A stretch of 64,000 nucleotides of DNA. Source: Candidatus Zipacnadia bacterium (GTDB lineage Bacteria; Armatimonadota; Zipacnadia; JALGUG01). The DNA lies in the NCBI GenBank assembly GCA_029820995.1, contig JALGUG010000010.1, positions 1 through 64,000 of the forward strand, written 5' to 3'. The position numbers were made by a program, and so were the translations under genes. Each line of letters starts with the position of its first letter. Position 1 is the first letter of the stretch. Positions 26,765 through 35,360 of the stretch are shown in pieces. The notes below the pieces were generated by a model. The model saw nothing but the letters and a program-made list of their open reading frames with translations. It was not told where the DNA came from and made no database searches.

Positions 26765-27934
26765 ATGAAGGCACTTGCTGTTGCCTTGTTCCTGAGCATG
26801 GGTGTAACCGGGCTTCTGGCCCAGGCCCCGGCCGAGCCGGACCAGGGACTGCCCACGCTCGTGGTGTTCCCCTTTGCCAACTCTACCACGGTGGCCCAAG
26901 CCGGTGTGATGGCCGCGGACGTGTTCATCCGCGAGCTCTTCCAGACCGGACGCTTTCAGCTCATCACGCCGACCAAGACGCTGCCGATCCTGGTCCGGGA
27001 GAAGCTGGGATCGGTGGATGTGGATGAATGGGAGATCGGGACGCGTCTGGGCAACGAGCTGGGCGCGGACTACGCGTTGCTCGGCGCCGTGACTGCGCCG
27101 CCGGCGGTCGGCGGCGAGCAGGAGGAGCGCAAGCGGCCGGCCAGGCCCAACCGCATCGAGCTTTCGGCGCGACTGGTGAACATTCACCCCGGCGCCACGC
27201 TCTGGATGTGCTCCCGATCGGTCAGCCGGTTCGGTGGCCTCAATACGCAGGAGACGCTGCGGGGCTACGCGCGCGAGATGACGCGGCTGATGTTCGAGGA
27301 GCTGGACGCCAAGCTCCCGCCGTACGCGCCGGCCGAGTGCGTGGCCCTTGATCTCAGCGCCGTGTGTAACACCGGCTTTCGCGACGACCAGAAGGAGGAT
27401 CGGCAAGGCGGCTGGACGGATGACGGCCCCAACGACCTCCGGACCTTCCCCACGGGGCAGCAGACCTTCTGCGGCGTCAAGTTCAACATCCTTGACCCGG
27501 CGCAGAACGACTGGAAGTCCTGCCTCATTCTCAGGGGCAAGGATCGGCCTTATTTCCCGCCGGAGAGCGAGGCGATCCCCGTCGGCCAGGCGCTCAAGGC
27601 CGTGTACTTCTTGCACACGGCGGCCTGGTGTGCGCCGGATGGCACCGAAGTGCTGCGCTATGTGATCACCTTCGAAGACGAGACCACTGCGGAGGTCCCC
27701 GTGATCGCCGGCTCGGGAATCGGCGACTGGTGGAACGCGACGCCGCTGCCGAACGCGCGCCTGGCCTGGAAGGGAGACAGCCAGTACCACGACCCCGACG
27801 GCCTGCTGAAGTACGTGGGCGTGTATCTTTATCGGTGGAGCAGTCCGTCACCGGAAAAGGTCATCAAGACGATCAAAGCAATCTCCGCCGGCAGGGCGAC
27901 GCCCATCGTTATCGCCATTACGGGAGAGAAGTAA
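26765..27934 (+). CDS. Exported CsgG-like domain fused to a C-terminal beta-sandwich-like domain
   Basis: A 389-residue secreted protein. After the signal peptide (MKALAVALFLSMGVTGLLA), residues about 30-185 resemble the CsgG/TolB-N-type alpha-beta domain: LPTLVVFPFANSTTVAQAG, VFIRELFQTGRFQLITP, LGNELGADYALLGAV and IELSARLVNIHPGATLW. The remaining 200 residues are a different module with GFRDDQKEDRQGGWTDDGPN, 'TFCGVKFNILDPAQNDWKSC' and VYLYRWSSPSPEKVI. I associate that pattern with sugar-binding-like domains beside glycosidases, but I cannot name it. GGAGGAG precedes the ATG. This is the last gene of the radical SAM, HEAT, GH-like series. Confidence 0.65.
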   Translation: MKALAVALFLSMGVTGLLAQAPAEPDQGLPTLVVFPFANSTTVAQAGVMAADVFIRELFQTGRFQLITPTKTLPILVREKLGSVDVDEWEIGTRLGNELGADYALLGAVTAPPAVGGEQEERKRPARPNRIELSARLVNIHPGATLWMCSRSVSRFGGLNTQETLRGYAREMTRLMFEELDAKLPPYAPAECVALDLSAVCNTGFRDDQKEDRQGGWTDDGPNDLRTFPTGQQTFCGVKFNILDPAQNDWKSCLILRGKDRPYFPPESEAIPVGQALKAVYFLHTAAWCAPDGTEVLRYVITFEDETTAEVPVIAGSGIGDWWNATPLPNARLAWKGDSQYHDPDGLLKYVGVYLYRWSSPSPEKVIKTIKAISAGRATPIVIAITGEK

Positions 27935-28107
27935 CCGACCTGTCGGCCGCGAGGCGTGTCCTGCAGACGCGCCCGAGATGCACATGGCCACGCCGGCGCC
28001 AGAGGAGCAAACGCCAGCGCGATGAAGGCGGGGTCGGAAGGGGTTAACCATGCCTTCCCGGGGTGCGGCGAGGCCCAGTCAGTGAGTACTCCTCCAGGGG
28101 GGCACTT

Positions 28108-29754
28108 ATGCCGGAAGAGCAAGCTGTTTGTCCACACTGCCAAGCCCCGTTGTCTGGCGGTGACACCACATGTTGGAACTGCGGCCAAGTTGTCGCGAGT
28201 TCTGTGTTTTGCCCCGAGTGCGGGACCAAGCTGGGGCCAACTGGCCGCTGCCTTCAATGCGGCTACTGCGCTGCCCCGCAGCCGTCTCCGGCTGTGGCGC
28301 CGACTGCGACCCCGGCGGCGACAGGCACGCCCACGGAGGCAACCCCGACTGCGTCATCTGCCGAGTTCTGTGAAGTCTGTGGCCACAAGCTGCAAGCCGA
28401 AGCGAAGGAGCTGTGTCCCTCATGTCAGTGCTTCTACGCTCGGGGAACGAACTTCTGTGAAGTCTGTGGCCAGAAGCTCACGCCCGTGGCCGCTTGTAGC
28501 GCCTGTGACGCCCGCGCCGCAACGACCACCGAGGACGGCGCGCCCGACGATGAGCTGACGTCGCTGGCGCGGCGGGCAATCTGGTGGGCGAGTGCCGGGG
28601 AGTTTGACCGTGCGTTGACCGACCTCGGGTCGGTGCTCGACCGTTCACCGCAAGATACCAACGCGCGGCGCTGGGCGGCCCACTGCTATCTTTCCCTGGG
28701 ACACATCGCAGACGCATGGCAGCAGTACGAGTATCTCTTGGCACTGGACCCGTCGGATCAGTGCGCCGCCGATGCCCTGGTACAGATTGACCCGTACCGG
28801 GCCGCCGTCGCGGCGGACCGCGCGGGGCGAGCTTTCGGCCGTGCCCTAAGCTGGCCGGAGGTCCAGGCGAGCCCTTGGGGCGATGTGCAACAACTCGAGC
28901 CCTGGCACTACGAGTGGCCCGCAGACCGGGAGATGCTCAACTACTGGGCTCAGAATCAAGCCATGACCGCTGCCGTCGCCGAAACACTCAGAGCCGTCGA
29001 GGCACCCCAAACGCAACGAGAACTTCTCCTGGGCTGCGTGCGCGTCGGACCGGACCAATTCCCGCAGATTCACGACGTGGCGAACCGCGCAGCCTGGATC
29101 CTTCAGATGCCGCTGCCGGAGGTTTACGTCAAGCCCGACCAGACATGGAACGCCATGGCTCTGGATGCCGGACGAACCTTCGTGATCCTCCATTCCGGCC
29201 TGGTGGACAACATGACGCCCGAGGAGTTACTGTTCATTCTCGGCCATGAGATGGCGCACATCAAGAGCCGGCACACGCTCTATACAGCGGTCGGTCGGGA
29301 ACTCGTCCATCGCCAATACAACCGAGCCCGCACCGTGAGCAGCATCGGGTCAGGCCTCATCGGCATCGCCACCGGAATTGCGGGAGCCGTCATGAAGGCG
29401 CAGGCCGATCGGTTGGCTGTAGAGTGGCTGACCTGGCGACCCAACAAGGAACTCACCTGCGACCGGGCGGGCCTGCTCGCCTGCGGTGACGTGGACGTGG
29501 CCGCCAGGGCAAGTGCCAAGCTCATGTTGGAGAGCACCACGCTCAGCGATCAGCTCAACATTGGCGCGCTGCTGCGTCAATACGACGACGCTCAGGCCCA
29601 AGAGCTCGTGGCAGCGGTGGACCCCAGTGAGGAGCTGGAGAACAGCCATCCCTATACGTGCTACCGCATCCGCATGCTTCAGGCCTGGTCCATGACTAGC
29701 CAATACAAGTCCCTTGCGGCTCTGATCTCGGCGCGCGTCTCCGGCTCGGCCTAG
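28108..29754 (+). CDS. Zinc-ribbon, TPR and M48 metalloprotease fusion
   Basis: A 548-residue protein. The first 150 residues carry repeated CxxC pairs: CPHC, CWNC, CPEC, CLQC, CEVC, CPSC, CEVC and CSAC. These make several double-zinc-ribbon units separated by an Ala/Pro/Thr linker. A short TPR-like part follows (about 150-220), then an M48 peptidase. HEMAH at 380-384 supplies two zinc ligands, and the downstream KELTCDRAGLL segment supplies the glutamate. The only hydrophobic stretch is moderate (IGSGLIGIATGIAGAVM). ATG 28108 is preferred over 28063 because the ribbon starts there, and AGGGGGG lies upstream. Fusing adaptor ribbons to the protease suggests recruitment to a client, which is inference. 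Confidence 0.85.
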   Translation: MPEEQAVCPHCQAPLSGGDTTCWNCGQVVASSVFCPECGTKLGPTGRCLQCGYCAAPQPSPAVAPTATPAATGTPTEATPTASSAEFCEVCGHKLQAEAKELCPSCQCFYARGTNFCEVCGQKLTPVAACSACDARAATTTEDGAPDDELTSLARRAIWWASAGEFDRALTDLGSVLDRSPQDTNARRWAAHCYLSLGHIADAWQQYEYLLALDPSDQCAADALVQIDPYRAAVAADRAGRAFGRALSWPEVQASPWGDVQQLEPWHYEWPADREMLNYWAQNQAMTAAVAETLRAVEAPQTQRELLLGCVRVGPDQFPQIHDVANRAAWILQMPLPEVYVKPDQTWNAMALDAGRTFVILHSGLVDNMTPEELLFILGHEMAHIKSRHTLYTAVGRELVHRQYNRARTVSSIGSGLIGIATGIAGAVMKAQADRLAVEWLTWRPNKELTCDRAGLLACGDVDVAARASAKLMLESTTLSDQLNIGALLRQYDDAQAQELVAAVDPSEELENSHPYTCYRIRMLQAWSMTSQYKSLAALISARVSGSA

Positions 29755-29788
29755 AGCTGTGAGGGCTTTCCTCTCCTTGCGGCCTGCG

Positions 29789-32647
29789 CTACCTCACGAA
29801 CCCCGCCTCCACCCAATCCGCGTGGTCGCAGTTGATGCCGTCCTCCGCGTCGCTGACCACGAGCTTGAGCTCCCTCGCCTGGCCCAGCGGCACATTTATC
29901 GGCGTGGGCTCCTGATCCGCCCTCACCACCGGGCTCTCGAAGACCTTCTTCCCATCCAGATAGACCTCAAACACGATGCTAGCCGTCTTGTCGTGCCGCT
30001 TCTCGTCATCAATGCCGCCCCAGGCGACAAACCGCTTGTAGCTGCCGTCTAGCTCGTATACGATTTCGGAGTGCGCATGCGTGCCGATGCCGTGCTCGTA
30101 CTTGTGGCCCTTGATGCTGAGCGGCTTGCCCTCGACGCTACGGTCGAAATGCAGCTCGCCCCACTGTTGCGAGTGCTTCTTCGGCTTAAGCACCGTGATG
30201 AACACATCCGGTGGAGGTGGCGGCTCCGGCGGCGGCAGCGTTTTCGCTGTCACCGGAGCGCCGGCGGCGAATTCTCCCTCCCAGTCGTACGCTGCGACCT
30301 GGTACGAATACTCCGTGTCGGCCTTGAGCCCCCCGTCTTCGGCCCTCAGGTCCGTGGTGACACCTAGGCGCTTGCCGTCTCGGCGCACCACGTACCCCAG
30401 TGCGCCGGGGACCTCCTTCCAACTCAGCCCGATTCGGTCTTGCCGGGCCACCTCAGTTTCCAGAGCGATCGCCGGGGCGGGCGGCCGTGGTGGCGTCTGA
30501 CCCGGGCCCACGGTGAGGCTCCACGCGACCTCGCCGGAAGTCGGGCGCATGAAGCTCAGACTACCGGCATACCGGTCCTGCGTGATCCGGCAAGGCAAAT
30601 CCCCGGCCTGGCCGCCCGTGAGGCGCCAGCCGGGCGGCAAGCTGACCGTGACGGCATAAGGATCGCCGCCGACCACGCGCGAGCGGCCCGACAACCGGCG
30701 GCCGCCCCGGTCCCAGGCGCATTGCACCAGGTCCACCGCGCCCTGAGCGATATGCCGGCTGGTAGCGAGCAGTTGTGGCCGGTGGTTGTAGGGGCGAAGG
30801 ATATACGCCCGGCAAGAAGTCGGCGGGATCAGCAGGTTAAAGCCGTCTTCGAAGACGCCGACCACGCGCTTGTCCCAGAAGTCGTACGCGATGTGCGGCT
30901 GGTCGGGCGGCAGGCCCAGGTCCGTCCAGGTAACCGCCGCCCGGTACGGCCGTCGTTGCCAGTTGTAGAACGCAACGACATCAAACTGCCCGGCCGCGTT
31001 GGCGACCTTGAGGTCCCAGATCGGCGGTCGGTCGGTTCGGGGGAACAGGTCCAGTGGCTGGATGTCGGTCGCCGGGAATACGCGGCGGAGGACCTCGACG
31101 CGGTCCTCCGGGAGGTCGTACATCTTGTCGCTGGCCATCAGCAACTGGCCGGTCAAGCCCAGGAGCGTGGCCCACGCCCGCGCTTGAGGCAGCGTAAGCG
31201 GCGGCCGCACGTTTAGGACGTCCGGATCGGCATACCAGGCGATATTGTGGGTGAAGTACCACCGTTGGGTGGCTTGCAGTGCCGTGATGGCGCCCTTCCA
31301 GTGGGCGCCGACGTCTCCGCCCGTGCGGCTGCCGTTCATGATGCCGATGCCCGCGGTCGGGCAGCCCCAGCAGCCGAGCAGAAACCGGTGGGGCCCGATG
31401 GCCTCGCGAATCGCGCGCAGACCATCCCGGTAGGCCTCGACCGGATCGGCATTCTTCCGGCGGAAGAAGCCCCGGTTGTCCCGGTAGTGGTTGATTACCA
31501 GCGGCTGGCCGTCAATCTTGAAGTACTCGTAGCCCCAGTCCTCCCCCAGCCGGCGAAATAGCCACTGCAGGTACTCGCGCCCCTCGGGCGCCGTCGCATC
31601 CACCAGGTAGCGGCCCTCCCAGGTGCCATCCACGTAAGCCCCATCGGGCTTGAGCATGAATGCCCCGGGACGCCTCTTTACGAACTCCAGATCGCTCTGG
31701 CCGAAGGGCGTCAGCCAGATCCCGGCCTTCAGGCCGCGCTGCCTAATCTGGCTCGCCAGCCACTTCATGTCATGCGGGAACTTGTCCGCTGGCCAACGGT
31801 TCCAGTCGCGGTTGTCGCCGCTCCCGTGGCCCCGCCCCTGCCAGCCGTCGTCAATCTGGACATACTCGGCGCCGAACGGCTTCAGGTGCCGAGCAATCCA
31901 CTCGGCGTTCTTCACCGTCTCAGCCTCAGTGATCCCTTGATAATAGTAGTACCATGAGCACCACCCCGACGGCGGAAGCTTGAACACGCTCTTGTCGAGG
32001 GGCTTGAAGTAGGGGAGCTTCTGCGTCTCACGGTACCAGGCGGGATGGACCCTGAGCCGAAGGACCTCCTGCGCCTTGCCTGACGCCCGCCACGCGGCGG
32101 CACGCCAGCGCCAGGTCAGCGGCTCGGTACCCGGGGCCGTCAGACCTAAGTGGTCGCCAACGATCTCGACTGCCGTGTCGCTCGCGGGATGAAATACCGC
32201 GTTACACAGGCGGCTGACGGCCTTTCCCAGGCGCATCTGCACCACGCGCGGGCTGTTCTGGGCCGATAGTCGGCACGGAAAAGCGCCGGGCGGCGCGACG
32301 AGTGCGCCTGAGGGCCTCAAGCCCAAGTCCGGACCGGCTGTGCGCGCCGACACCAGCAGCCCCCGCTTGTCGTCCGACGCCGAGCACTTCAGCTCCAGTG
32401 CCCCCCAGCGGGCCACAGCGGCAGTGTCGTCCAGCTTGCGCAGCGAGGCGGACGCCCGCTTCTGCGCAGCCCACTCGTCCAGCGCCAGAATGGCCAAGGT
32501 GCCCCAGGGGTCGTACCGGCAGGCCAAATCGCCTGTTTCGCTGTCAAGGGTCAACTGCCACGGCCCGATGTCTTCTCTGACACGTTCCGCGGAGACCGCG
32601 GAGGTTCCGAGACACACGCAGAGCGCGATCAACCTAATATGTCGCAC
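29789..32647 (-). CDS. GH36-like alpha-galactosidase with Fn3 and NPCBM domains
   Basis: A 952-residue exported glycosidase. A signal peptide (RLIALCVCLGTSAVSA) is followed by a beta-sandwich region and a TIM barrel of the GH27/GH36 clan. GWCSWYYYYQG and AEYVQIDDGWQGRG are characteristic. The predicted nucleophile is Asp379 in YFKIDGQ, and the acid/base is Asp445 in RTGGDVG. A fibronectin-III-like module (about 705-800) precedes a C-terminal NPCBM domain (about 810-950; KYEHGIGTHAHSEIVYEL, DHADWVEAGFVR). The start is GTG 32647, with GGGGAGGT about 7 bases upstream; the longer frame to 32950 is non-coding. The likely substrate is an alpha-galactoside or related glycan. Confidence 0.88.
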   Translation of the reverse strand: MRHIRLIALCVCLGTSAVSAERVREDIGPWQLTLDSETGDLACRYDPWGTLAILALDEWAAQKRASASLRKLDDTAAVARWGALELKCSASDDKRGLLVSARTAGPDLGLRPSGALVAPPGAFPCRLSAQNSPRVVQMRLGKAVSRLCNAVFHPASDTAVEIVGDHLGLTAPGTEPLTWRWRAAAWRASGKAQEVLRLRVHPAWYRETQKLPYFKPLDKSVFKLPPSGWCSWYYYYQGITEAETVKNAEWIARHLKPFGAEYVQIDDGWQGRGHGSGDNRDWNRWPADKFPHDMKWLASQIRQRGLKAGIWLTPFGQSDLEFVKRRPGAFMLKPDGAYVDGTWEGRYLVDATAPEGREYLQWLFRRLGEDWGYEYFKIDGQPLVINHYRDNRGFFRRKNADPVEAYRDGLRAIREAIGPHRFLLGCWGCPTAGIGIMNGSRTGGDVGAHWKGAITALQATQRWYFTHNIAWYADPDVLNVRPPLTLPQARAWATLLGLTGQLLMASDKMYDLPEDRVEVLRRVFPATDIQPLDLFPRTDRPPIWDLKVANAAGQFDVVAFYNWQRRPYRAAVTWTDLGLPPDQPHIAYDFWDKRVVGVFEDGFNLLIPPTSCRAYILRPYNHRPQLLATSRHIAQGAVDLVQCAWDRGGRRLSGRSRVVGGDPYAVTVSLPPGWRLTGGQAGDLPCRITQDRYAGSLSFMRPTSGEVAWSLTVGPGQTPPRPPAPAIALETEVARQDRIGLSWKEVPGALGYVVRRDGKRLGVTTDLRAEDGGLKADTEYSYQVAAYDWEGEFAAGAPVTAKTLPPPEPPPPPDVFITVLKPKKHSQQWGELHFDRSVEGKPLSIKGHKYEHGIGTHAHSEIVYELDGSYKRFVAWGGIDDEKRHDKTASIVFEVYLDGKKVFESPVVRADQEPTPINVPLGQARELKLVVSDAEDGINCDHADWVEAGFVR

Positions 32648-32935
32648 AATCAGTACCTCCCCGATGACCGTCGGCCCACTCACCCAGTGCCGTCGAGCAG
32701 GTTGCGTGATCGTTCCACGCCGAGATCGCCATTCCTTTGCACTGCACGTCTGGGCAGTCGCACGGTCTTTCGTGGGCGGCCTGTCACACCACACCGCAGG
32801 CGGCTGACGCCAAGGGCCGCGGAGGTGGCTGCCAGTGGGTCCGGCAAGTACGTTGCAATGGGTACATCGGATGGTCAAGTATTTGCCCGGAAACTGCTCG
32901 GGCAGCAGACGACCGGTAATCGGGAGGCGAGCGAG

Positions 32936-33616
32936 ATGGGAATCCTGCAACGGGTAAACCGGATTGTCAAGTCAAATATCCACGACTTAGTGGATCGGGC
33001 GGAGAACCCTGAAAAGATGCTCAAGCAGCTCATCCGCGAGATGCAGGGCGCTGTCAAGGAGACACAGACTCAGACCGCCCACGCCATTGCGACGCTGAAG
33101 AAGCTGGAAAAGAAGGCCAGCGAGAACAGCGCTCAAGCAAAGCTGTGGGAGGATCGGGCGGTGATGGCGCTGGAGAAGGAGGACGAGGACCTGGCGCGGC
33201 AGGCGCTGCGCCGCAAGAGGCTGCACGCGGATCAGGAGGGCGAGTATGCCGCCCAGATCGAGAGCCAGAAGCGGTCGGTGGACACCCTGAAGACCACGTT
33301 GGCCGCGCTGCGGGCGAAACTGGATGAGGCCAAGGTCCAGAGCAAGCTCCTGATCTCGCGCGCCCAGCGGGCGAAGACGCAGCAGCGCGTGCAGCAAGTG
33401 GTTGATCGCGGCACCGATACCAGCGCCTTCGAGGAGTTCAATCGGATGGCCGAGAAGATCGAGGAGCGCGAGTTGGAAGTCGCCGCGGCGGCGGAACTGC
33501 AGGTAGATACGCTGGATGAGCGCTTCAAGCACGAAGAGCAGGAAATAGACGTGGATTTCGAGCTTCAGCAGCTTAAGGACCGTATGGCCCAAGAGGCTCA
33601 GAGCACTGAGGGGTGA
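32936..33616 (+). CDS. pspA: PspA/IM30 (ESCRT-III-like) protein, first paralogue
   Basis: A 226-residue, almost entirely coiled-coil protein of the PspA/Vipp1 family, which remodels and protects the cytoplasmic membrane. The opening GILQRVNRIVKSNIHDLVDRAENPEKMLKQLIREM is diagnostic. ATG 32936 is chosen because GGGAGG lies about 9 bases upstream and the family begins exactly there; the longer frame from 32639 reads through the intergenic region. It is the first gene of a PspA, PspA, NfeD-like, flotillin series. Confidence 0.95.
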   Translation: MGILQRVNRIVKSNIHDLVDRAENPEKMLKQLIREMQGAVKETQTQTAHAIATLKKLEKKASENSAQAKLWEDRAVMALEKEDEDLARQALRRKRLHADQEGEYAAQIESQKRSVDTLKTTLAALRAKLDEAKVQSKLLISRAQRAKTQQRVQQVVDRGTDTSAFEEFNRMAEKIEERELEVAAAAELQVDTLDERFKHEEQEIDVDFELQQLKDRMAQEAQSTEG

Positions 33617-33621
33617 GGCCC

Positions 33622-34320
33622 GTGGGTCTCCTGGAGCGAATCAAAAACCTCGTGGCGGCCAACCTCAATGAGCTGCTTGACCGCGCCGAAGACCCTGAAC
33701 TGGCGCTGACGCAACTCATTCGGGACATGGAAGATGACCTGGGCGAGGCCCGGCTGGAGGTAGCGGCGACAGCCCGAGAGGAGCGCCGCCTTTACGAGGA
33801 CCTGGCCGACCACCGCCGCCAGGCCGAACGGATGGAGGGCAAGGCGGTCCTGGCTGTCAAGCAGCAGGAGGACGACCTGGCGCGGGAGGCGCTGCGGCGG
33901 CGCCGGATGCACCTCCGACTAGCCGATAGCGTCGCTGAGCAATGGGAGACGCAGCGCGCAAGTGTGGACCGCCTCCGCCAACATCTCCAGGACCTCGAGC
34001 TGAAGATCGAGGAGGCGCGGCGCCGAAAGGACTTGCTGATCGCCCGCAAGCGACTGGCCCGGGCCAAGAAGGGCTTTGAAGTCACCCTGGCCGAAGCAGG
34101 TGAGCTCGAGACAGCCGATGCCTTTGAGCGCGCTGCAGATCAGGTGGATGATTTGGAGGCTGCCGCCGACGCGCTGGCTGAACTTCACGAGGACGATACC
34201 GGCACGCGGCTGGAGCACTTGAGGCGCGAGAAGCTGGAGCAAGAAGTCGAAGCAGACCTCCAGCAGATCAAGAAGCGCTTGCGCCAGAAGCCCAAGCCCG
34301 ATCACAAGCCTCCCGGCTAG
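33622..34320 (+). CDS. PspA/IM30 family protein, second paralogue
   Basis: A 232-residue coiled-coil protein homologous to the preceding gene (MGLLERIKNLVAANLNELLDRAEDPELALTQLIRDM). It is more basic at its C-terminus (KKRLRQKPKPDHKPPG). GTG 33622 aligns with the first paralogue's start and has GAGGGGTGAGG upstream; GTG 33613 would overlap the previous stop. The tandem arrangement suggests duplication, then divergence, and possibly hetero-assembly of the two on membranes. Confidence 0.92.
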   Translation: MGLLERIKNLVAANLNELLDRAEDPELALTQLIRDMEDDLGEARLEVAATAREERRLYEDLADHRRQAERMEGKAVLAVKQQEDDLAREALRRRRMHLRLADSVAEQWETQRASVDRLRQHLQDLELKIEEARRRKDLLIARKRLARAKKGFEVTLAEAGELETADAFERAADQVDDLEAAADALAELHEDDTGTRLEHLRREKLEQEVEADLQQIKKRLRQKPKPDHKPPG

Positions 34321-34339
34321 CTCTGGGGCCCTTGGACTC

Positions 34340-34352
34340 GGCGGAACCTTGT
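34340..34352 (+). promoter_or_regulatory. Shared intergenic 13-mer GGCGGAACCTTGT (copy 1)
   Basis: This exact 13-mer recurs in the intergenic region before the Gfo/Idh gene (40292-40304). GGAAC is the usual core of ECF sigma factor -35 elements, so both could be alternative-sigma promoters. No convincing -10 partner is conserved between the two, so this is tentative. Confidence 0.25.
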
Positions 34353-34474
34353 AAACCGACAGGCGCTGGGCCCGGCTCTCTTTGCGGCCGGTCCAGCGGT
34401 CAAAGCAGGAACGCGCCGGAGAATGCCGAAAGAGCGCCTAGGGGTTGGCGCTGGGCAGGAGGTGCCCAACCAAA

Positions 34475-35284
34475 ATGGGTATCAGCCTAACGAGTGCGAT
34501 GTACTTATTCTGCCTGGTCTTTGGACTGGGCCTGGCCTTTGTCAGCGGGTTCCTCGGTGAGATCCTCGGCCATGGCGGCGGCGACGGTGACATCTCCGTG
34601 GATCACGACATCTCACTGGATCACGACATCTCGCTGGACCACGACGTCGGCGCTGGCGTGGACCATGACGTCGGGGGCGGAGACGTGCATCTTTCTCCCG
34701 TCAGTCCGCCCATCCTGTCTACCATGCTCGTCGTGTTCGGTGGCACCGGGCTGATCTGTGAGAACATGTTCCACTTGCCGGCGTTTCTCAGTGTTCCAGT
34801 CTCGGTGGGGTCCGCTTTGGCCGGTTCGATCATCGTGTTCTTTCTCGTTGCCAAAGTGCTCAGCGCCGTCACCAGCACCAGCCATGTTGCGCTACGCAAT
34901 GCCGTGGGCTCCGAGGCGCAGGTCGTCACGCCGATCCCAGCGGACGGCGTCGGTGAAGTTAGCTATGTGACGCCGTCGGGTCGGCGGACCAGTCCCGCGC
35001 GCTCGGAAGAGAACGTGATGATCCCGAAACATTCCATCGTGCGGATCTCGAAGTTCGTCGGCGGAACTGCCGTCGTCCGCGAGCAGATAGACGAACGTCT
35101 CCGCTCGCTGAGTGAGGCGACGTTGCCCGTATCTGAGCGGACTGAACCCGACGAGACGGAACCAGCCGAGGACACCTCGACCGAGGCGGCGGCAGAAGCT
35201 ACCGAACACAAAGCGGAGCCCGAGGCGGCGGGCCCCGCGGATGAGCCGCAGGAGGGAGCGCAGGAGAGTTCGAAGGAGAGTTAA
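34475..35284 (+). CDS. NfeD-like membrane protein
   Basis: A 269-residue protein. An N-terminal membrane helix (AMYLFCLVFGLGLAFVSGFL) is followed by a His/Asp-rich repeat region and two more helices. A small beta-barrel-like segment of the NfeD/OB type follows (about 135-200; NAVGSEAQVVTPIPADGVGE), then an acidic Ala/Glu-rich tail. NfeD proteins sit beside flotillins and PspA in many genomes and help organise membrane domains. ATG 34475 has AGGAGGTG about 11 bases upstream. The gene directly precedes the flotillin. The His/Asp repeat is not part of the usual family and could bind metal. Confidence 0.78.
   Translation: MGISLTSAMYLFCLVFGLGLAFVSGFLGEILGHGGGDGDISVDHDISLDHDISLDHDVGAGVDHDVGGGDVHLSPVSPPILSTMLVVFGGTGLICENMFHLPAFLSVPVSVGSALAGSIIVFFLVAKVLSAVTSTSHVALRNAVGSEAQVVTPIPADGVGEVSYVTPSGRRTSPARSEENVMIPKHSIVRISKFVGGTAVVREQIDERLRSLSEATLPVSERTEPDETEPAEDTSTEAAAEATEHKAEPEAAGPADEPQEGAQESSKES
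34599..34676 (+). repeat. Short in-frame tandem repeats encoding LDHDIS-type units
   Basis: Two near-identical 18-base units (34599-34616 and 34617-34634) are followed by two diverged ones (34635-34652 and 34659-34676). They encode VDHDIS, LDHDIS, LDHDVG and VDHDVG. The unit number may vary between strains without breaking the frame. Confidence 0.7.
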
Positions 35285-35360
35285 TCCGGTCCGGGAATGT
35301 TCCCGGAGGGCCTAATGGCGGGCCGCGGACAGCCCGCGAATCTTGCAGGGGGTGCCTGAG

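Noticed and set aside
27935-28107. A symmetric GGAAGG-GGTTAACC-CCTTCC-like stretch before the zinc-ribbon protease.
   Set aside because: The pairing is imperfect, there is no promoter or repeat elsewhere to support it, and part of it may be chance in GC-rich DNA.
30440-31216. A 258-codon plus-strand frame.
   Set aside because: It is antisense to the alpha-galactosidase, has no ribosome binding site and shows no domain. High GC content keeps such frames open.
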